Positions 1-9,362 of a DNA stretch of 34,995 bases are shown here, in pieces. Source of the stretch: Bacteroidaceae bacterium (GTDB taxonomy: Bacteria > Bacteroidota > Bacteroidia > Bacteroidales > Bacteroidaceae); NCBI GenBank assembly GCA_017536765.1, contig JAFXGV010000058.1:1-34995 (forward strand). The letters are read 5' to 3'. The notes under the pieces are model-generated. The model worked only from the letters and a program-made list of their open reading frames with translations. It was not told the origin of the DNA and made no database searches. The position numbers and the translations under genes are program-made. Every line of letters starts with the position of its first letter. Position 1 is the first letter of the stretch.

Positions 1-1
1 C

Positions 2-928
2 GACAGGATAGGCAGCGTCACCATCACCAAAAAGGGGATGATGATTTTCAACAAACAGGCGGTGGAGGAATGGAGCGTGCGCAAGGAGCCTTTGGTTATC
101 ATTCTATGCGATGTCGCGGAGTTCGAGAACAGGAAAAACAATCTTATTGCCATTGGAGAAAGAGAGGCCAAGAAGAGGTATGACAAACGACTTGCCGAAA
201 TTGAGGCCCAATATAAAGAGGAGTCAGTGGAGTATTACAAAAAGTTGGATGAACTGCACAAGGAGCTGTCGGCGGCAAAGGAGAATATGGAAAAATATGC
301 CGATGTGTTTGCCCGCATAGACGAGAGCGAGATTGATACTTTGGCACAACAGGCAGTGGAGCTGTTCAACGCCGGCGAGGTGGAAAGAGCCATTGAACTT
401 TTTGAGCAAGGGAATTATATAGAAAAGGTAAAAACCGCAAATAACACGATAGACGAGGCCGAACTGCTTATATCAACCGGCAATGAAGCAAAATCTCTTG
501 CCGAAGAGGATTTCAAGAGATTTCTGCAAAATTTGAAAACACAAATAGAGATATATAAAGAACAGAATAATTGGGAGAAAGCAAAGGAATTGCTTAAATC
601 TATGGCCGACAAGGTAAATAACTTTGAGACCGCCCTTGAATACGCCACACTATGCAAAGAGTTGAAGGACCACAATGAAGCTGAAATATATTATTCCCGA
701 TGTTTGGAGTTAGCGCCAAATGATGATGAGCGTGCAAAGATTTTAAGCAATATGGCCCATATATATTCAATCACCAAAAGACAAAACGAAAGCAAAAATT
801 ATTATAAACAAGCGTTGGATATATACAAAAGACTTACAAAAGAGAACCCCCAAATGTATGAACAAGATATAAACCGCATTACAGAAAAACTACAAAAACT
901 GAATGATGAAAGAGAACAAGCAAAATAA
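2..928 (+). CDS. Coiled-coil/TPR protein, 5'-truncated by the window edge
   Basis: The reading frame is open to the first bases of the window, so the gene begins upstream; the first in-frame ATG is at 38, but residues before it (a short beta-like stretch, VTITKKG) look like part of the protein. Such stretches resemble the end of a carboxypeptidase-regulatory-like beta domain (inference). A charged coiled coil follows (about residues 30-95 counted from 38). The C-terminal third has TPR-like helical pairs, for example AEIYYSRCLELAPND and ESKNYYKQALDIYKR. The stop overlaps the next gene by 26 bases, so the two are probably co-transcribed and may work together, the TPR part acting as a protein-interaction scaffold for the TIR partner. 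No enzyme motif is visible. The exact function is unknown. Confidence 0.75.
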   Translation, partial: DRIGSVTITKKGMMIFNKQAVEEWSVRKEPLVIILCDVAEFENRKNNLIAIGEREAKKRYDKRLAEIEAQYKEESVEYYKKLDELHKELSAAKENMEKYADVFARIDESEIDTLAQQAVELFNAGEVERAIELFEQGNYIEKVKTANNTIDEAELLISTGNEAKSLAEEDFKRFLQNLKTQIEIYKEQNNWEKAKELLKSMADKVNNFETALEYATLCKELKDHNEAEIYYSRCLELAPNDDERAKILSNMAHIYSITKRQNESKNYYKQALDIYKRLTKENPQMYEQDINRITEKLQKLNDEREQAK

Positions 929-2057
929 CAACTATAAATATTTCGCATTTATAAGCTACAACTCCAAGGACATTAAATGGGGGAAGCGCCTGCAACGCAA
1001 GCTGGAAGAGTACAAAATGCCGGCAACACAATGCAATGAGCGCGGTTGGAAGCGCAAACCAATAAAACCGATATTTTTTGCACCCACCGACATACAACCA
1101 GGCGGGTTGAACGATGAACTGAAAGAAAGGCTGCGTGCATCGCGCAACCTCATAGTTATATGCTCGCCCAACTCGGCAAAGTCGGAATGGGTGGGCAGGG
1201 AGATTGAATTCTTCCATTCATTAGGGAGGAGCAAGAACATTCATTTTTTCATTGTAGATGGTATTCCAAACAGTGGGAACGAAGATACCGAGTGTTTTAA
1301 CCCCATTGTAAAAGAGTTGGGCATTCCGGAAATTCTCGGCGCCAATATCCACGAAAAGGTTTTCCGTTACCCGTGGCTCAACAGGGAGCGGGCATATGTG
1401 CAACTTATAACCAAGCTGCTGGATGTAGAATTTGACTATATATGGCAAAGACACAAACGCAGGTTAGTAGAACATACAATATACAGGATTCTTGGAGTAT
1501 TGCTTGTAATTGCCACTATTTTGGGTGTGTGGATAAAAAGCAGCAGTGTAGATGTGAGCGTGCGATTACACGAGGCTACCTGCCACAACAGCCAACTGCC
1601 ACCAATGGAGGATGCCATTATTACAATTACACTTGACAATGAAACGAAGTGCGATACCATTAAAAAGGAGGGAGATGCGATGCTGTTCCATAACATACCG
1701 CAAAAATTCATAGGGAACGAGGCGAGAATAACCTGCCGAGCTGCTAATTTCCGTGATATCGACACCACAATGATTCTTAGCCAAGATATGACATTGAACA
1801 TATGTCGCGACACCATAAAATATGGAAATATACATTTTCAGCTATACGACCTTGAAGCCGACCGCCCGGTGAGCAACCAGAGAATTGTTATAGACGAACG
1901 GGAAGCAACATCCGATGCCAATGGATATGTAAATATGTATATACCGCTTAAAGAGCAGAAACAGGAGTATAGGATAGAGAGCGACGTTCCTCTAAACGAA
2001 AATTCAATTGTAATGCCTTGTAATAAAAACACGGTTATCACGATAATGAGCAACTAA
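903..2057 (+). CDS. TIR-domain protein with a transmembrane segment and C-terminal beta domain
   Basis: Residues about 12-180 form a TIR domain: it opens with FAFISYNSKD (box 1), has IVICSPNSAKSEWVGREIEFF (split here as IVICSPNS then SEWVGREIEFF) around residues 84-104, and a Glu at about 100 in the position typical of bacterial TIR NADases. A single hydrophobic segment at about 192-210 (GVLLVIATILGVW) should anchor it in the membrane with the TIR domain in the cytoplasm. The remaining 175 residues look like two beta-rich modules outside the membrane; the last contains EREATSDANGYVNMYIPL, typical of carboxypeptidase-regulatory-like folds. Bacterial TIR proteins often act in defence or signalling by cleaving NAD; that role is inferred. 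It overlaps the TPR gene upstream and converges on the portal gene. Confidence 0.8.
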   Translation: MMKENKQNNNYKYFAFISYNSKDIKWGKRLQRKLEEYKMPATQCNERGWKRKPIKPIFFAPTDIQPGGLNDELKERLRASRNLIVICSPNSAKSEWVGREIEFFHSLGRSKNIHFFIVDGIPNSGNEDTECFNPIVKELGIPEILGANIHEKVFRYPWLNRERAYVQLITKLLDVEFDYIWQRHKRRLVEHTIYRILGVLLVIATILGVWIKSSSVDVSVRLHEATCHNSQLPPMEDAIITITLDNETKCDTIKKEGDAMLFHNIPQKFIGNEARITCRAANFRDIDTTMILSQDMTLNICRDTIKYGNIHFQLYDLEADRPVSNQRIVIDEREATSDANGYVNMYIPLKEQKQEYRIESDVPLNENSIVMPCNKNTVITIMSN

Positions 2058-2092
2058 CAGGAAAGGAACCACGCGTGGTTCCTTTCCTGTTA
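2055..2092. terminator. Perfect 38-bp palindrome between convergent genes
   Basis: Two 19-base arms are exactly complementary with no separate loop, centred on CACGCGTG. The palindrome starts at the stop codon of the TIR gene and ends 2 bases before the stop of the portal gene, so it probably ends transcription in both directions. There is no clear T-run on either side, so termination by this hairpin is inferred from its position. Confidence 0.7.
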
Positions 2093-2094
2093 GT

Positions 2095-4119
2095 TTACTG
2101 CAAGGGTACCTCTGCTGCAGGCTGTTGCGACGGCACAGCAGCCTCATCCACGACAGGTGGCACTTGCACTTGTTCTTGTGGCACAAACGACTGCGCTGCT
2201 ATAGACTGCTGCATCTGTGCGAGCAGTTCGGGTGGAATGCCGCCCATTGGTGCGCCCTCCTGCACCTGCTGCTCGTTGCGCTTTATGGCCTCCAATATTT
2301 TGGTAGCAAACGGGAAGGAACTGTTTTCGAGCATTGTTTTCACATCCACGGCATTGGCGCGGAAGAGTTCCATAAGAAAATCGTTAGCCAGCATTTGGTA
2401 GGCGGGTGTGTTATAGCCCTCGGCTATGGTGAGGTCTATTTCGGCACACTGCACCTTTTCGGGGTTGTACCACTTTGATTCGGCATCGTATTCGCTGCCG
2501 GCAAGGTCTATGTAACGCACATCGGTATAGAACTGCTGTATTGTTTTCATCAGTTTTATGTCGCGCCTGCGACGGAATGTGCGAAAGCTGTCGAACAACC
2601 CCTTGAGGTTAAGTGACGAATTGTGCGTTTGCTGCGCATAAAGGCTTGCGGGAGTACCTGCACGCGGTGCCTGCCCCTGCAATGCAGAGTTCACGCCAGA
2701 TATTTCATTTATGAGCCTCAGTTGCAGATTGAGCAGTTCAAAGTCGCCTGCAACGGCTGCACCGCTGTTGTATTGGCGCACCACCCCATCAATGCTTTGC
2801 CCGGGTTTCAGTTTCACAAAGAGCACTCCGTTGTAGCGTACATATTCATCTATGACCTCCTCGCGGCTCATACTCTCAAAGGCATCGTCATCTACCACAA
2901 GCACGCCTTTAGAGGATGTACCGCGTATGAAATCTATGAGTGTGGCAGTGCGGTTTATGGCTCTTTGCTGGTCAATGAACTGCTCCACGAAATTGCCTAA
3001 CTTGCCCTGCACAAGAGGATATAGGTGAAGCACATAGTTGTGCTCGCCGTGCCAATATGGGCTGCGCCCCTCTTGCAACACATCGCCATAGGGTGTCATA
3101 TAGCGGTAATACCAATAGCGCTCGGTGGCAAAGGTGTAGTCGATAAGCAGAATATCCTCTTGTGCAGTGCCCGCCGCTTCGCCTTCGGCTATGCGGCGCC
3201 TGTTTTCCTCCTCGAAGTATTGTTTCGAGGAGGATGTATATGGCATATATCCCCAGGTCCCTTTTGCGGTATCGTTCCATAGATAGGCATCGCGCGACTC
3301 CTGTTTCCACCCCAAAATAACGCGGCATAGGTCGCTGCGCGACGGGGTGTAGAAGGAGAGCGAAGCAACCTCGTCGCCCTGCATTGCACGGGCGATTTCC
3401 GGGCACAAGGAGGAAGCAGAGGCATACAGTTCCTTTATGCGTGCCTTTTCGTGCGGCGAACGCCCGAAGTGGGTGAGCACTTGCTCGAGCGGGAGGTCGA
3501 AGAGTTCACCAATGCAGGTGAGGTCCCACATACGCACATCCTCGAGGTGGGTGTTAAAGAAGAGGCGTGACGGGTTCACGCTATAAACCCACACATCCTT
3601 TTGCCCCTTGCAAGGGTTTATGCCATACTCAACACGTTGGGCTGCCATACCACCGTTGAGCAACAGGCGCATAGAGTCGGAATCTAACTCTTCCATCTCG
3701 TTTATGTCGTGCACATACTCTATTGCCACGGACATCATCTCGCCCACACGGCTCTCTTGGCTATCGCGGGCCACGCAGACGGGGCGCAGAAGATTCTGCC
3801 TCATCTGGCCATCTATGTTACTGAGTATGGGGGCTATCATATTGTTTTTCAAGGGAACCTTGCCATTCTTTTTAATGAGCGCTCCCTCGGTGATATATTG
3901 CCCTGTATCGGGATCGCGTACATAGTCGCCCCACTGGTCACCGTAGCTATACATAAGGCTTCGTCGCAGTTTGCGACGAGCCTCATCGAGTGCACTCCAG
4001 CAAGCGGCGCACTCGTTTAGGAATTCAATGGCGGTTGCAGGCTCCTTTACCTCCACTCCATCGTATGTGGGTGGCTGTGCCTTAACGCGCCTGTTGAGGA
4101 ATTTATTCATAACAGCCAT
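2095..4119 (-). CDS. Phage portal protein (P22/podovirus type)
   Basis: This 674-residue protein has the features of podovirus-type portals: an early SYGDQWGDYV segment, then IAPILSNIDGQMRQN, and a long alpha/beta body including VVDDDAFESMSREEV and a helical region around NLQLRLINEISGVNSALQGQ. The C-terminal 100 residues are Pro/Gln/Glu-rich, as in many such portals. The portal forms the dodecameric ring at one capsid vertex through which DNA is packaged by terminase and ejected. It is the last gene of the minus-strand unit that starts at 9890 and follows the giant protein after a 3-base gap. No frameshift or internal stop is seen. The terminase and capsid genes that should partner it lie more than 20 kb away, beyond the ATP synthase operon. 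Confidence 0.85.
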   Translation of the reverse strand: MAVMNKFLNRRVKAQPPTYDGVEVKEPATAIEFLNECAACWSALDEARRKLRRSLMYSYGDQWGDYVRDPDTGQYITEGALIKKNGKVPLKNNMIAPILSNIDGQMRQNLLRPVCVARDSQESRVGEMMSVAIEYVHDINEMEELDSDSMRLLLNGGMAAQRVEYGINPCKGQKDVWVYSVNPSRLFFNTHLEDVRMWDLTCIGELFDLPLEQVLTHFGRSPHEKARIKELYASASSLCPEIARAMQGDEVASLSFYTPSRSDLCRVILGWKQESRDAYLWNDTAKGTWGYMPYTSSSKQYFEEENRRRIAEGEAAGTAQEDILLIDYTFATERYWYYRYMTPYGDVLQEGRSPYWHGEHNYVLHLYPLVQGKLGNFVEQFIDQQRAINRTATLIDFIRGTSSKGVLVVDDDAFESMSREEVIDEYVRYNGVLFVKLKPGQSIDGVVRQYNSGAAVAGDFELLNLQLRLINEISGVNSALQGQAPRAGTPASLYAQQTHNSSLNLKGLFDSFRTFRRRRDIKLMKTIQQFYTDVRYIDLAGSEYDAESKWYNPEKVQCAEIDLTIAEGYNTPAYQMLANDFLMELFRANAVDVKTMLENSSFPFATKILEAIKRNEQQVQEGAPMGGIPPELLAQMQQSIAAQSFVPQEQVQVPPVVDEAAVPSQQPAAEVPLQ

Positions 4120-4122
4120 AGT

Positions 4123-7100
4123 TTAGTGGTTATTATCATCGAGATAGCTGCTGCCGAAGATATCGAAATCATCGTTAAGGCCATACCTAACCTTTAACCT
4201 ATCCTCTAATTCGTTTATCACCTGGCCTCTTGGGACCATACCCTGCAATGCTTTGCTGCCAAAGTGCATTTTTGCCAATGGCATTGATGCAATCTCGCTA
4301 AATATCTCGGCCTCACGCAACTCAACATAACTATTCTTTTTGGGATCCTTGGCTGCATCGGGTGCTTCAACAGGATCTATAAGGAGCAGAGATGTATAGT
4401 CCTCCTTCGCGCGTTTACGGCGTATCACCTCCTCGTATTTAGCCAATGCCTTTTGGGCTGCCTCTTTTATATACCTATGCTTTATGTTATTAAAGTATTC
4501 ATACATCATAGGGTTTCGGCGTGCTTTCACAAGCAGTTCGTCTATGTTTATATCCTTTATCTCATAGTTGGGATTGGCCCACTCCCCGGGCAAGCCATAG
4601 GACTCGTATCTCTTGTATCGGTAGAGTTCGTCCAATGGGCCGCGCAAGAAGTTCATCGCTTCGGCAAGGTTGGCAAACGACTTTTGGTCGCTGCGGGGTG
4701 TCTCCTCGGTAAGGGAGGGAGCATTCCTATCACGCTCATAGGGTGTCATAAACTGGCGTTTGTATGCGTTGGCGGCCTCTACATCGCTGCTTTGGGCAAA
4801 AGGTTTGTTGAACAACTGCCCAAGGAGATAATCGCTACCGGTGGGATAGCGCTGCAAAAACTGCTCCGGGCCCATCTTATAATGATTTGTGAAAAGTATT
4901 GATGCCCTCACCGCGGTGTTGCTGAGCGCAGGATCTTCCTGTGCCTTTATTATCGTTTGAGCCATATTCACCGCTTCGTTATACTCGCGTTTTACCGTCC
5001 TCGACCTGTTGAGTTCCATAAAATCCAAACGGGGAGCAAACCCCTCCTCTATTTGAATCATATATTGCAGCTGGGGTACTATGTCGCGCTTCAGTTCGCT
5101 GTTCTTAAAAACTGCCTGTGGCGTTACATACATTACATTGCGCATCTGGTCATATTTGCAAGTGCCCTCTATCTTGTCGGTTACCTCCACCTTCACATCG
5201 GCCAATTTGGGATATGCCGTGTAGAAAAGAGGATCGTCCACCAGATGGCGCAGTTTTATTACGGTACCGGCAAATACCCGCTCATAGTTTCGGCAAAGGT
5301 TGTTCAAGAAATCTTCGTGCTTGGGACTTGGGTTGTCACCGGCTGCCCCTTTAATGGCATTGTAGATGTTGGCCACTCTTTGATCCTTTAGCTCCAGTAC
5401 CATACCTGCAAGGTCGCGCAACTCAAGTTGCTCCTCACCTATTTCGGTGCGCCATCGGCCATCGGCACCCTTTTCCCAGCCTGTTGATGCCCATTGTTCT
5501 TGCGTATTGCCCAAAGCCCCATCGGGAGCATTGTTTTTAAGGTAATCTTCGTACTGCTTACTTGCTGCCAAACGGTTTGCTCCACGCTTGCCAATCAAGC
5601 GATATAAAGGATAATCTTGTACATCGTCTATTCCATAGGAATCGGGTTGTTCAAGCATTTTCCTTTTTTGGTCAAACAAAAAGGAGGGTGTAGCGGCAAG
5701 AGCGCTCTTCTTATCGGGGTAACGCTCTTGCAAATATCTGTTGTGTGCCACGGCATCGTAAAAATCGGTCACTCCGGCAAGTGAGGAAAATTTCCCAAGC
5801 AACTGCGCACGGTAGTGGTCGGGGTGTTGTCTTCTAAGCATTGCCTTTTGGTGAGCATCCAAAAAGTCCTGCAAATCACTCTTTGTAATATTGTCATTAT
5901 CGGGCGAATAGAATTTTTTACCCACAAGCATCTTCTTGAAAATGTTCTTGACATCGTTCAGTAACATATTCTCTTTGCGAGTGAGCAAGTTACGCTCGAG
6001 CAAGGTGGCAAGATACTCCTCAATGGCAGCATAGCCATCGATACCATATTGCTGACCTATTTTATGAATTTCACGAATCACTGTAGGATCGGCACGATTG
6101 TAAATCTCATCGTAGAAATCATAAAGATATTTGCCCATAAGATTGGAGAGGCCGGCGTGCCCTATCGCTTCGTGAACAAGCGTTTTCTCCAGTTCGTGCA
6201 CATCCCTGACATTGGGCAAATTTATATAAATCTTGCCGCTTTGGTTATCGAACCAGCCAAATGCCGACACTTTTTCGTTATACCCATCCACATCCTTGCC
6301 ATCGAAAGGAATGGAGCGTTCGTCGTATATGAAATTGACGTCAAAGCCCAATTGTGTGGACAACTGTACGGCACGCGACTGAAATTTCATAAAATCTTTA
6401 GGGGTGTTCTTTATTCCATAAACGCTCCAAGCATAGGGCTCATTCCACCTCTTTGGCACCTCGATGGGGAATTTCAAACGACCGGTAAGAGCACGGGCCG
6501 GGACAGGCGCTGTTCCGTTATCCATATTGTATTCGGCATATCTTCGACGTTCCTCGTTCTTTGCATCGTAATTGGTATAACCGGGATAATCGGAAGCCTC
6601 CATTTCGCTATCTATGGCACGAAGGCGGGCCTGGTCCACCCCATCTTTGAGAGCATCCACCTCCTTTTCAATAACGGCAAGGTACTCATCGAGCGCCCTA
6701 TTGGCAGCCTCAGAGATATAATTTGTGCGCATATCAATGGCCTGCAGCAAGTATCCATCATCAAGGCCATACTTTTTTTCAAGATTGCGACGAGTTTTTT
6801 GCAACAGGTATCCCACTCTCTTATCGCTCAATCCTGCATGCTGAATAATCTCGTGGAGCAACGCGTTCTCTTCCGGGTTCGTAGATTGGTTGTTGACACT
6901 CTTATATATTGTATCTATTATCTTGTCAACATTCATCCCCTTATCACTTGCATACTTGCCTACCTGGCGAAAGAAATTATCGGAATAGTATTCGGCCAGG
7001 AGTTCCGACTCGCCGATGGAAATCCTATTCTTGCGCAAAGAACCTGAAACAATATTCAGGTTTTCTTTTATTTGTGCATCGGTAAGATTCTCGCGTGTAT

Positions 7101-8856
7101 CTATGCGCCTGCCATTTATATCATAGAGAGAGAAGTTGTAATTACCTTCAGGGGTTTTCTCCACTCTATAATCGACAGGCATAGGAGGAGTGGATGTTAT
7201 CTTGTTTTCCACAAGAAACATCAGTTTTGCACGGGTTGATGCCGAAAGCTCATTGCTCGACATCATTTGAAGATACTTGTTCTTCAAATCGCTTATATGA
7301 GCGGACGTCTCTTTTTGAGGCGTGCTCAAAGCAGATTCGAGTTGCGAAACAAAATGTTCCGGTTCCACACCGGTTCTCATCATCTCCTTCTGCTCGGCAG
7401 ATGTGAAACATAGCTCTTTTTTTAGTTTACCATCGGTATTGAGCTTGGCATAACCGCCACGAGGACGCCAATGGGCCAGGCGCATAGCACCAAGCGTAGC
7501 CATACTGTCACCGAAATCGGCCAGCAAATCTATGGGCTCCACATCAACACCCGACAACAACTTGTCAACGCCCGAAACAGCCGTAAAAACAGCCGATTCG
7601 GCACCAAGCACACCTGCTGCGGCAGCCATCTTCTTACCACCGGTGAGGCCATAGGACTTCATTCTGAGTGGCGTGCCAACCAGGCCCACCGCTGCACCGG
7701 TGGCCAAGCCCTTGCCATAAGCCTTTACAGCCTTGTCTATATCTATTCCATCGTTGGCAAGTAGGTCGTCGGCTATGCTGTTGCCCGCATCGTATGTACC
7801 AAGTGTGAGGCCTTGCGTGGCCGAACTTTCCGCTATTTTGGCAGCCATTCTGCTCTTGATTGCCTGCTCCACTATACGTTCGGCCACAGGAGCCTGCATT
7901 CCCTTAACGGCATATTTTTTGGCAAGCGACGATGAAAGGTTCTTTGCAATGCCGGCCACGCCCTTTACTGCGCTTGACGAAACACCTCCGATAGCGGAAA
8001 ACATAGGCATATCCACAAGCAGTGAGCCTACACCCGCTGCAAGATCTTCGAAATGGTTGGCATCGTACGAAGCAAGGCCTTCGCGGTCGATAAGGCTTTG
8101 AGAATTGTTCTGCGCAAGAGCATTGCGTTTCCAATCGATGAGCTTGCCTGTGAGCGAATTGTTGTACGAGCTGCGGGCAATGTATTCGGCACTGCTTTTA
8201 GGAGCAGCTTCATCTACATACTCCTCGTAAAGCCTTTGCTCCAAACGGGGTTCGAGTATATCGTCGCGGAATTCCTGTGGCGACATACGTGCATAGGATG
8301 CATATTGGCTTGCTATTCTGTTGAGCTCGGTATCATCGGCATTATGCATTGTTCGTGCAATCACCTTGTCGGGGGCCGATGCACTTTGCATTGCACCTAA
8401 CGCAGCATCGCTGTTAGCACCGGGTACCGATGCATAACGCAAATACTCGTTGCGGGCATTCTGCTCGGCTGCTGTGCGTTCTTTCTTGAATGTATCTTTA
8501 AGACCATTCTGATAAACCTCTTCTGCGGCATCGCGCATAGCCTTGTCCGATGTTGCAAACAGACGACGACGGCGCAGTTCGTCGTTGGGCGATGGAACGA
8601 GGAAACTGCGAGCCGAGTTATTGTACTGTTCTATCTTTTGCGCCTCGTTTATGGGAGCAGCCAATTCCTGCTGTTCGTTTTGCATCTGTGCGGAGACAAT
8701 TCGCGCATCGTCTATCATAGCCTGGCGCTGTTCATCGGAAAGCGGTAAACTTAATTTATCACCATAGTTATTATAACCGTAAATGTTTTCTTTCAGTTTT
8801 TTTTGCTTGGAATTCCCGTATTCAAGGATTCCGTTTTCATCTTTTCTTTTTGTCAT
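4123..8856 (-). CDS. Giant virion/ejection-type protein with a zincin (HEAIGH) motif
   Basis: The start at 8856 is chosen because its ATG overlaps the upstream stop as ATGA; the open frame extends 25 codons further but without support. The product is about 1577 residues. The N-terminal part is Gln/Ala/Glu-rich and helical. Residues about 280-480 have Gly/Ala-rich hydrophobic helices (for example VGSLLVDMPMFSAIGG and GLATGAAVGLVG) that could enter a membrane. Near residue 893 is VHEAIGHAGL, a HExxH zinc-metalloprotease signature, and AIEEYLATL about 45 residues later could give the third ligand. The size, position next to portal and two small proteins, and helical content resemble T7 gp16-type internal proteins and phage polyvalent proteins. 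A role in genome or protein delivery into the recipient cell is inferred; protease activity is unproven. Confidence 0.7.
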   Translation of the reverse strand: MTKRKDENGILEYGNSKQKKLKENIYGYNNYGDKLSLPLSDEQRQAMIDDARIVSAQMQNEQQELAAPINEAQKIEQYNNSARSFLVPSPNDELRRRRLFATSDKAMRDAAEEVYQNGLKDTFKKERTAAEQNARNEYLRYASVPGANSDAALGAMQSASAPDKVIARTMHNADDTELNRIASQYASYARMSPQEFRDDILEPRLEQRLYEEYVDEAAPKSSAEYIARSSYNNSLTGKLIDWKRNALAQNNSQSLIDREGLASYDANHFEDLAAGVGSLLVDMPMFSAIGGVSSSAVKGVAGIAKNLSSSLAKKYAVKGMQAPVAERIVEQAIKSRMAAKIAESSATQGLTLGTYDAGNSIADDLLANDGIDIDKAVKAYGKGLATGAAVGLVGTPLRMKSYGLTGGKKMAAAAGVLGAESAVFTAVSGVDKLLSGVDVEPIDLLADFGDSMATLGAMRLAHWRPRGGYAKLNTDGKLKKELCFTSAEQKEMMRTGVEPEHFVSQLESALSTPQKETSAHISDLKNKYLQMMSSNELSASTRAKLMFLVENKITSTPPMPVDYRVEKTPEGNYNFSLYDINGRRIDTRENLTDAQIKENLNIVSGSLRKNRISIGESELLAEYYSDNFFRQVGKYASDKGMNVDKIIDTIYKSVNNQSTNPEENALLHEIIQHAGLSDKRVGYLLQKTRRNLEKKYGLDDGYLLQAIDMRTNYISEAANRALDEYLAVIEKEVDALKDGVDQARLRAIDSEMEASDYPGYTNYDAKNEERRRYAEYNMDNGTAPVPARALTGRLKFPIEVPKRWNEPYAWSVYGIKNTPKDFMKFQSRAVQLSTQLGFDVNFIYDERSIPFDGKDVDGYNEKVSAFGWFDNQSGKIYINLPNVRDVHELEKTLVHEAIGHAGLSNLMGKYLYDFYDEIYNRADPTVIREIHKIGQQYGIDGYAAIEEYLATLLERNLLTRKENMLLNDVKNIFKKMLVGKKFYSPDNDNITKSDLQDFLDAHQKAMLRRQHPDHYRAQLLGKFSSLAGVTDFYDAVAHNRYLQERYPDKKSALAATPSFLFDQKRKMLEQPDSYGIDDVQDYPLYRLIGKRGANRLAASKQYEDYLKNNAPDGALGNTQEQWASTGWEKGADGRWRTEIGEEQLELRDLAGMVLELKDQRVANIYNAIKGAAGDNPSPKHEDFLNNLCRNYERVFAGTVIKLRHLVDDPLFYTAYPKLADVKVEVTDKIEGTCKYDQMRNVMYVTPQAVFKNSELKRDIVPQLQYMIQIEEGFAPRLDFMELNRSRTVKREYNEAVNMAQTIIKAQEDPALSNTAVRASILFTNHYKMGPEQFLQRYPTGSDYLLGQLFNKPFAQSSDVEAANAYKRQFMTPYERDRNAPSLTEETPRSDQKSFANLAEAMNFLRGPLDELYRYKRYESYGLPGEWANPNYEIKDINIDELLVKARRNPMMYEYFNNIKHRYIKEAAQKALAKYEEVIRRKRAKEDYTSLLLIDPVEAPDAAKDPKKNSYVELREAEIFSEIASMPLAKMHFGSKALQGMVPRGQVINELEDRLKVRYGLNDDFDIFGSSYLDDNNH

Positions 8857-9341
8857 AATGTATGTTTTTTGTTTGAATACCAATAAGGAGGTTTTGAGAT
8901 TGCATTTTGAGGTTTTACCCCGCTTGCCCATTGCGCAGGCGCAAAACCCGATGCCGGCAGGGTTGTAGCTGTTTTATTCGCAAACGGATTGGGCACCTGC
9001 TTTTTAGAGATATCGATAAGCGGGTTATAGGCTGTTTTTGCGGCAGGGGTATTCTGCTTCAATTGCAGGGCCGCCATTTTTCCTTCGTAATCGACAAGTG
9101 CTTTGCGATAGCGTTCTTGCGCCTCCTCATACTCTTTGTTGGCAACACCCGTACGCGGCTTGCCGGTAACATTGTAGCGTATGGTTCCGTTTTGTGCCAC
9201 AAGAGAGAGTAGGTTTTTTGTAAAATCGGCAAATGCAGCAACATTGCGCCTGCGGTTGGCACGGCGGTATTCGTTCTCATAATTATTCAGCTGTGAAAGC
9301 CAATGCTTCTTCAGCAGCTCGGTACTGTCATTGTTGCTCAT
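8853..9341 (-). CDS. Small probable internal virion protein, second gene of the portal unit
   Basis: This 162-residue protein is helical and basic in its first half (YRRANRRRNVAAFADF) and Pro/Lys-rich with low complexity in its last third. I do not recognise the family. Its place between a T7 gp14-like protein and the giant protein is the place of a second internal or core protein in podoviruses, so that is the best guess. It starts at the ATG at 9341, 21 bases after the previous gene, and its TGA overlaps the ATG of the giant gene, indicating translational coupling. Confidence 0.6.
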   Translation of the reverse strand: MSNNDSTELLKKHWLSQLNNYENEYRRANRRRNVAAFADFTKNLLSLVAQNGTIRYNVTGKPRTGVANKEYEEAQERYRKALVDYEGKMAALQLKQNTPAAKTAYNPLIDISKKQVPNPFANKTATTLPASGFAPAQWASGVKPQNAISKPPYWYSNKKHTL

Positions 9342-9362
9342 TGGTTTATCTGTTTTATGGAA

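Noticed and set aside
6049-7047. A 332-codon plus-strand open frame inside the giant protein gene
   Set aside because: It lies wholly opposite a long coding frame that is coupled to its neighbours, and has no start context or family pattern.
8857-8931. Upstream extension of the giant protein to 8931
   Set aside because: The ATG at 8856 overlaps the previous stop as ATGA; the extra 25 codons lie inside the upstream gene.
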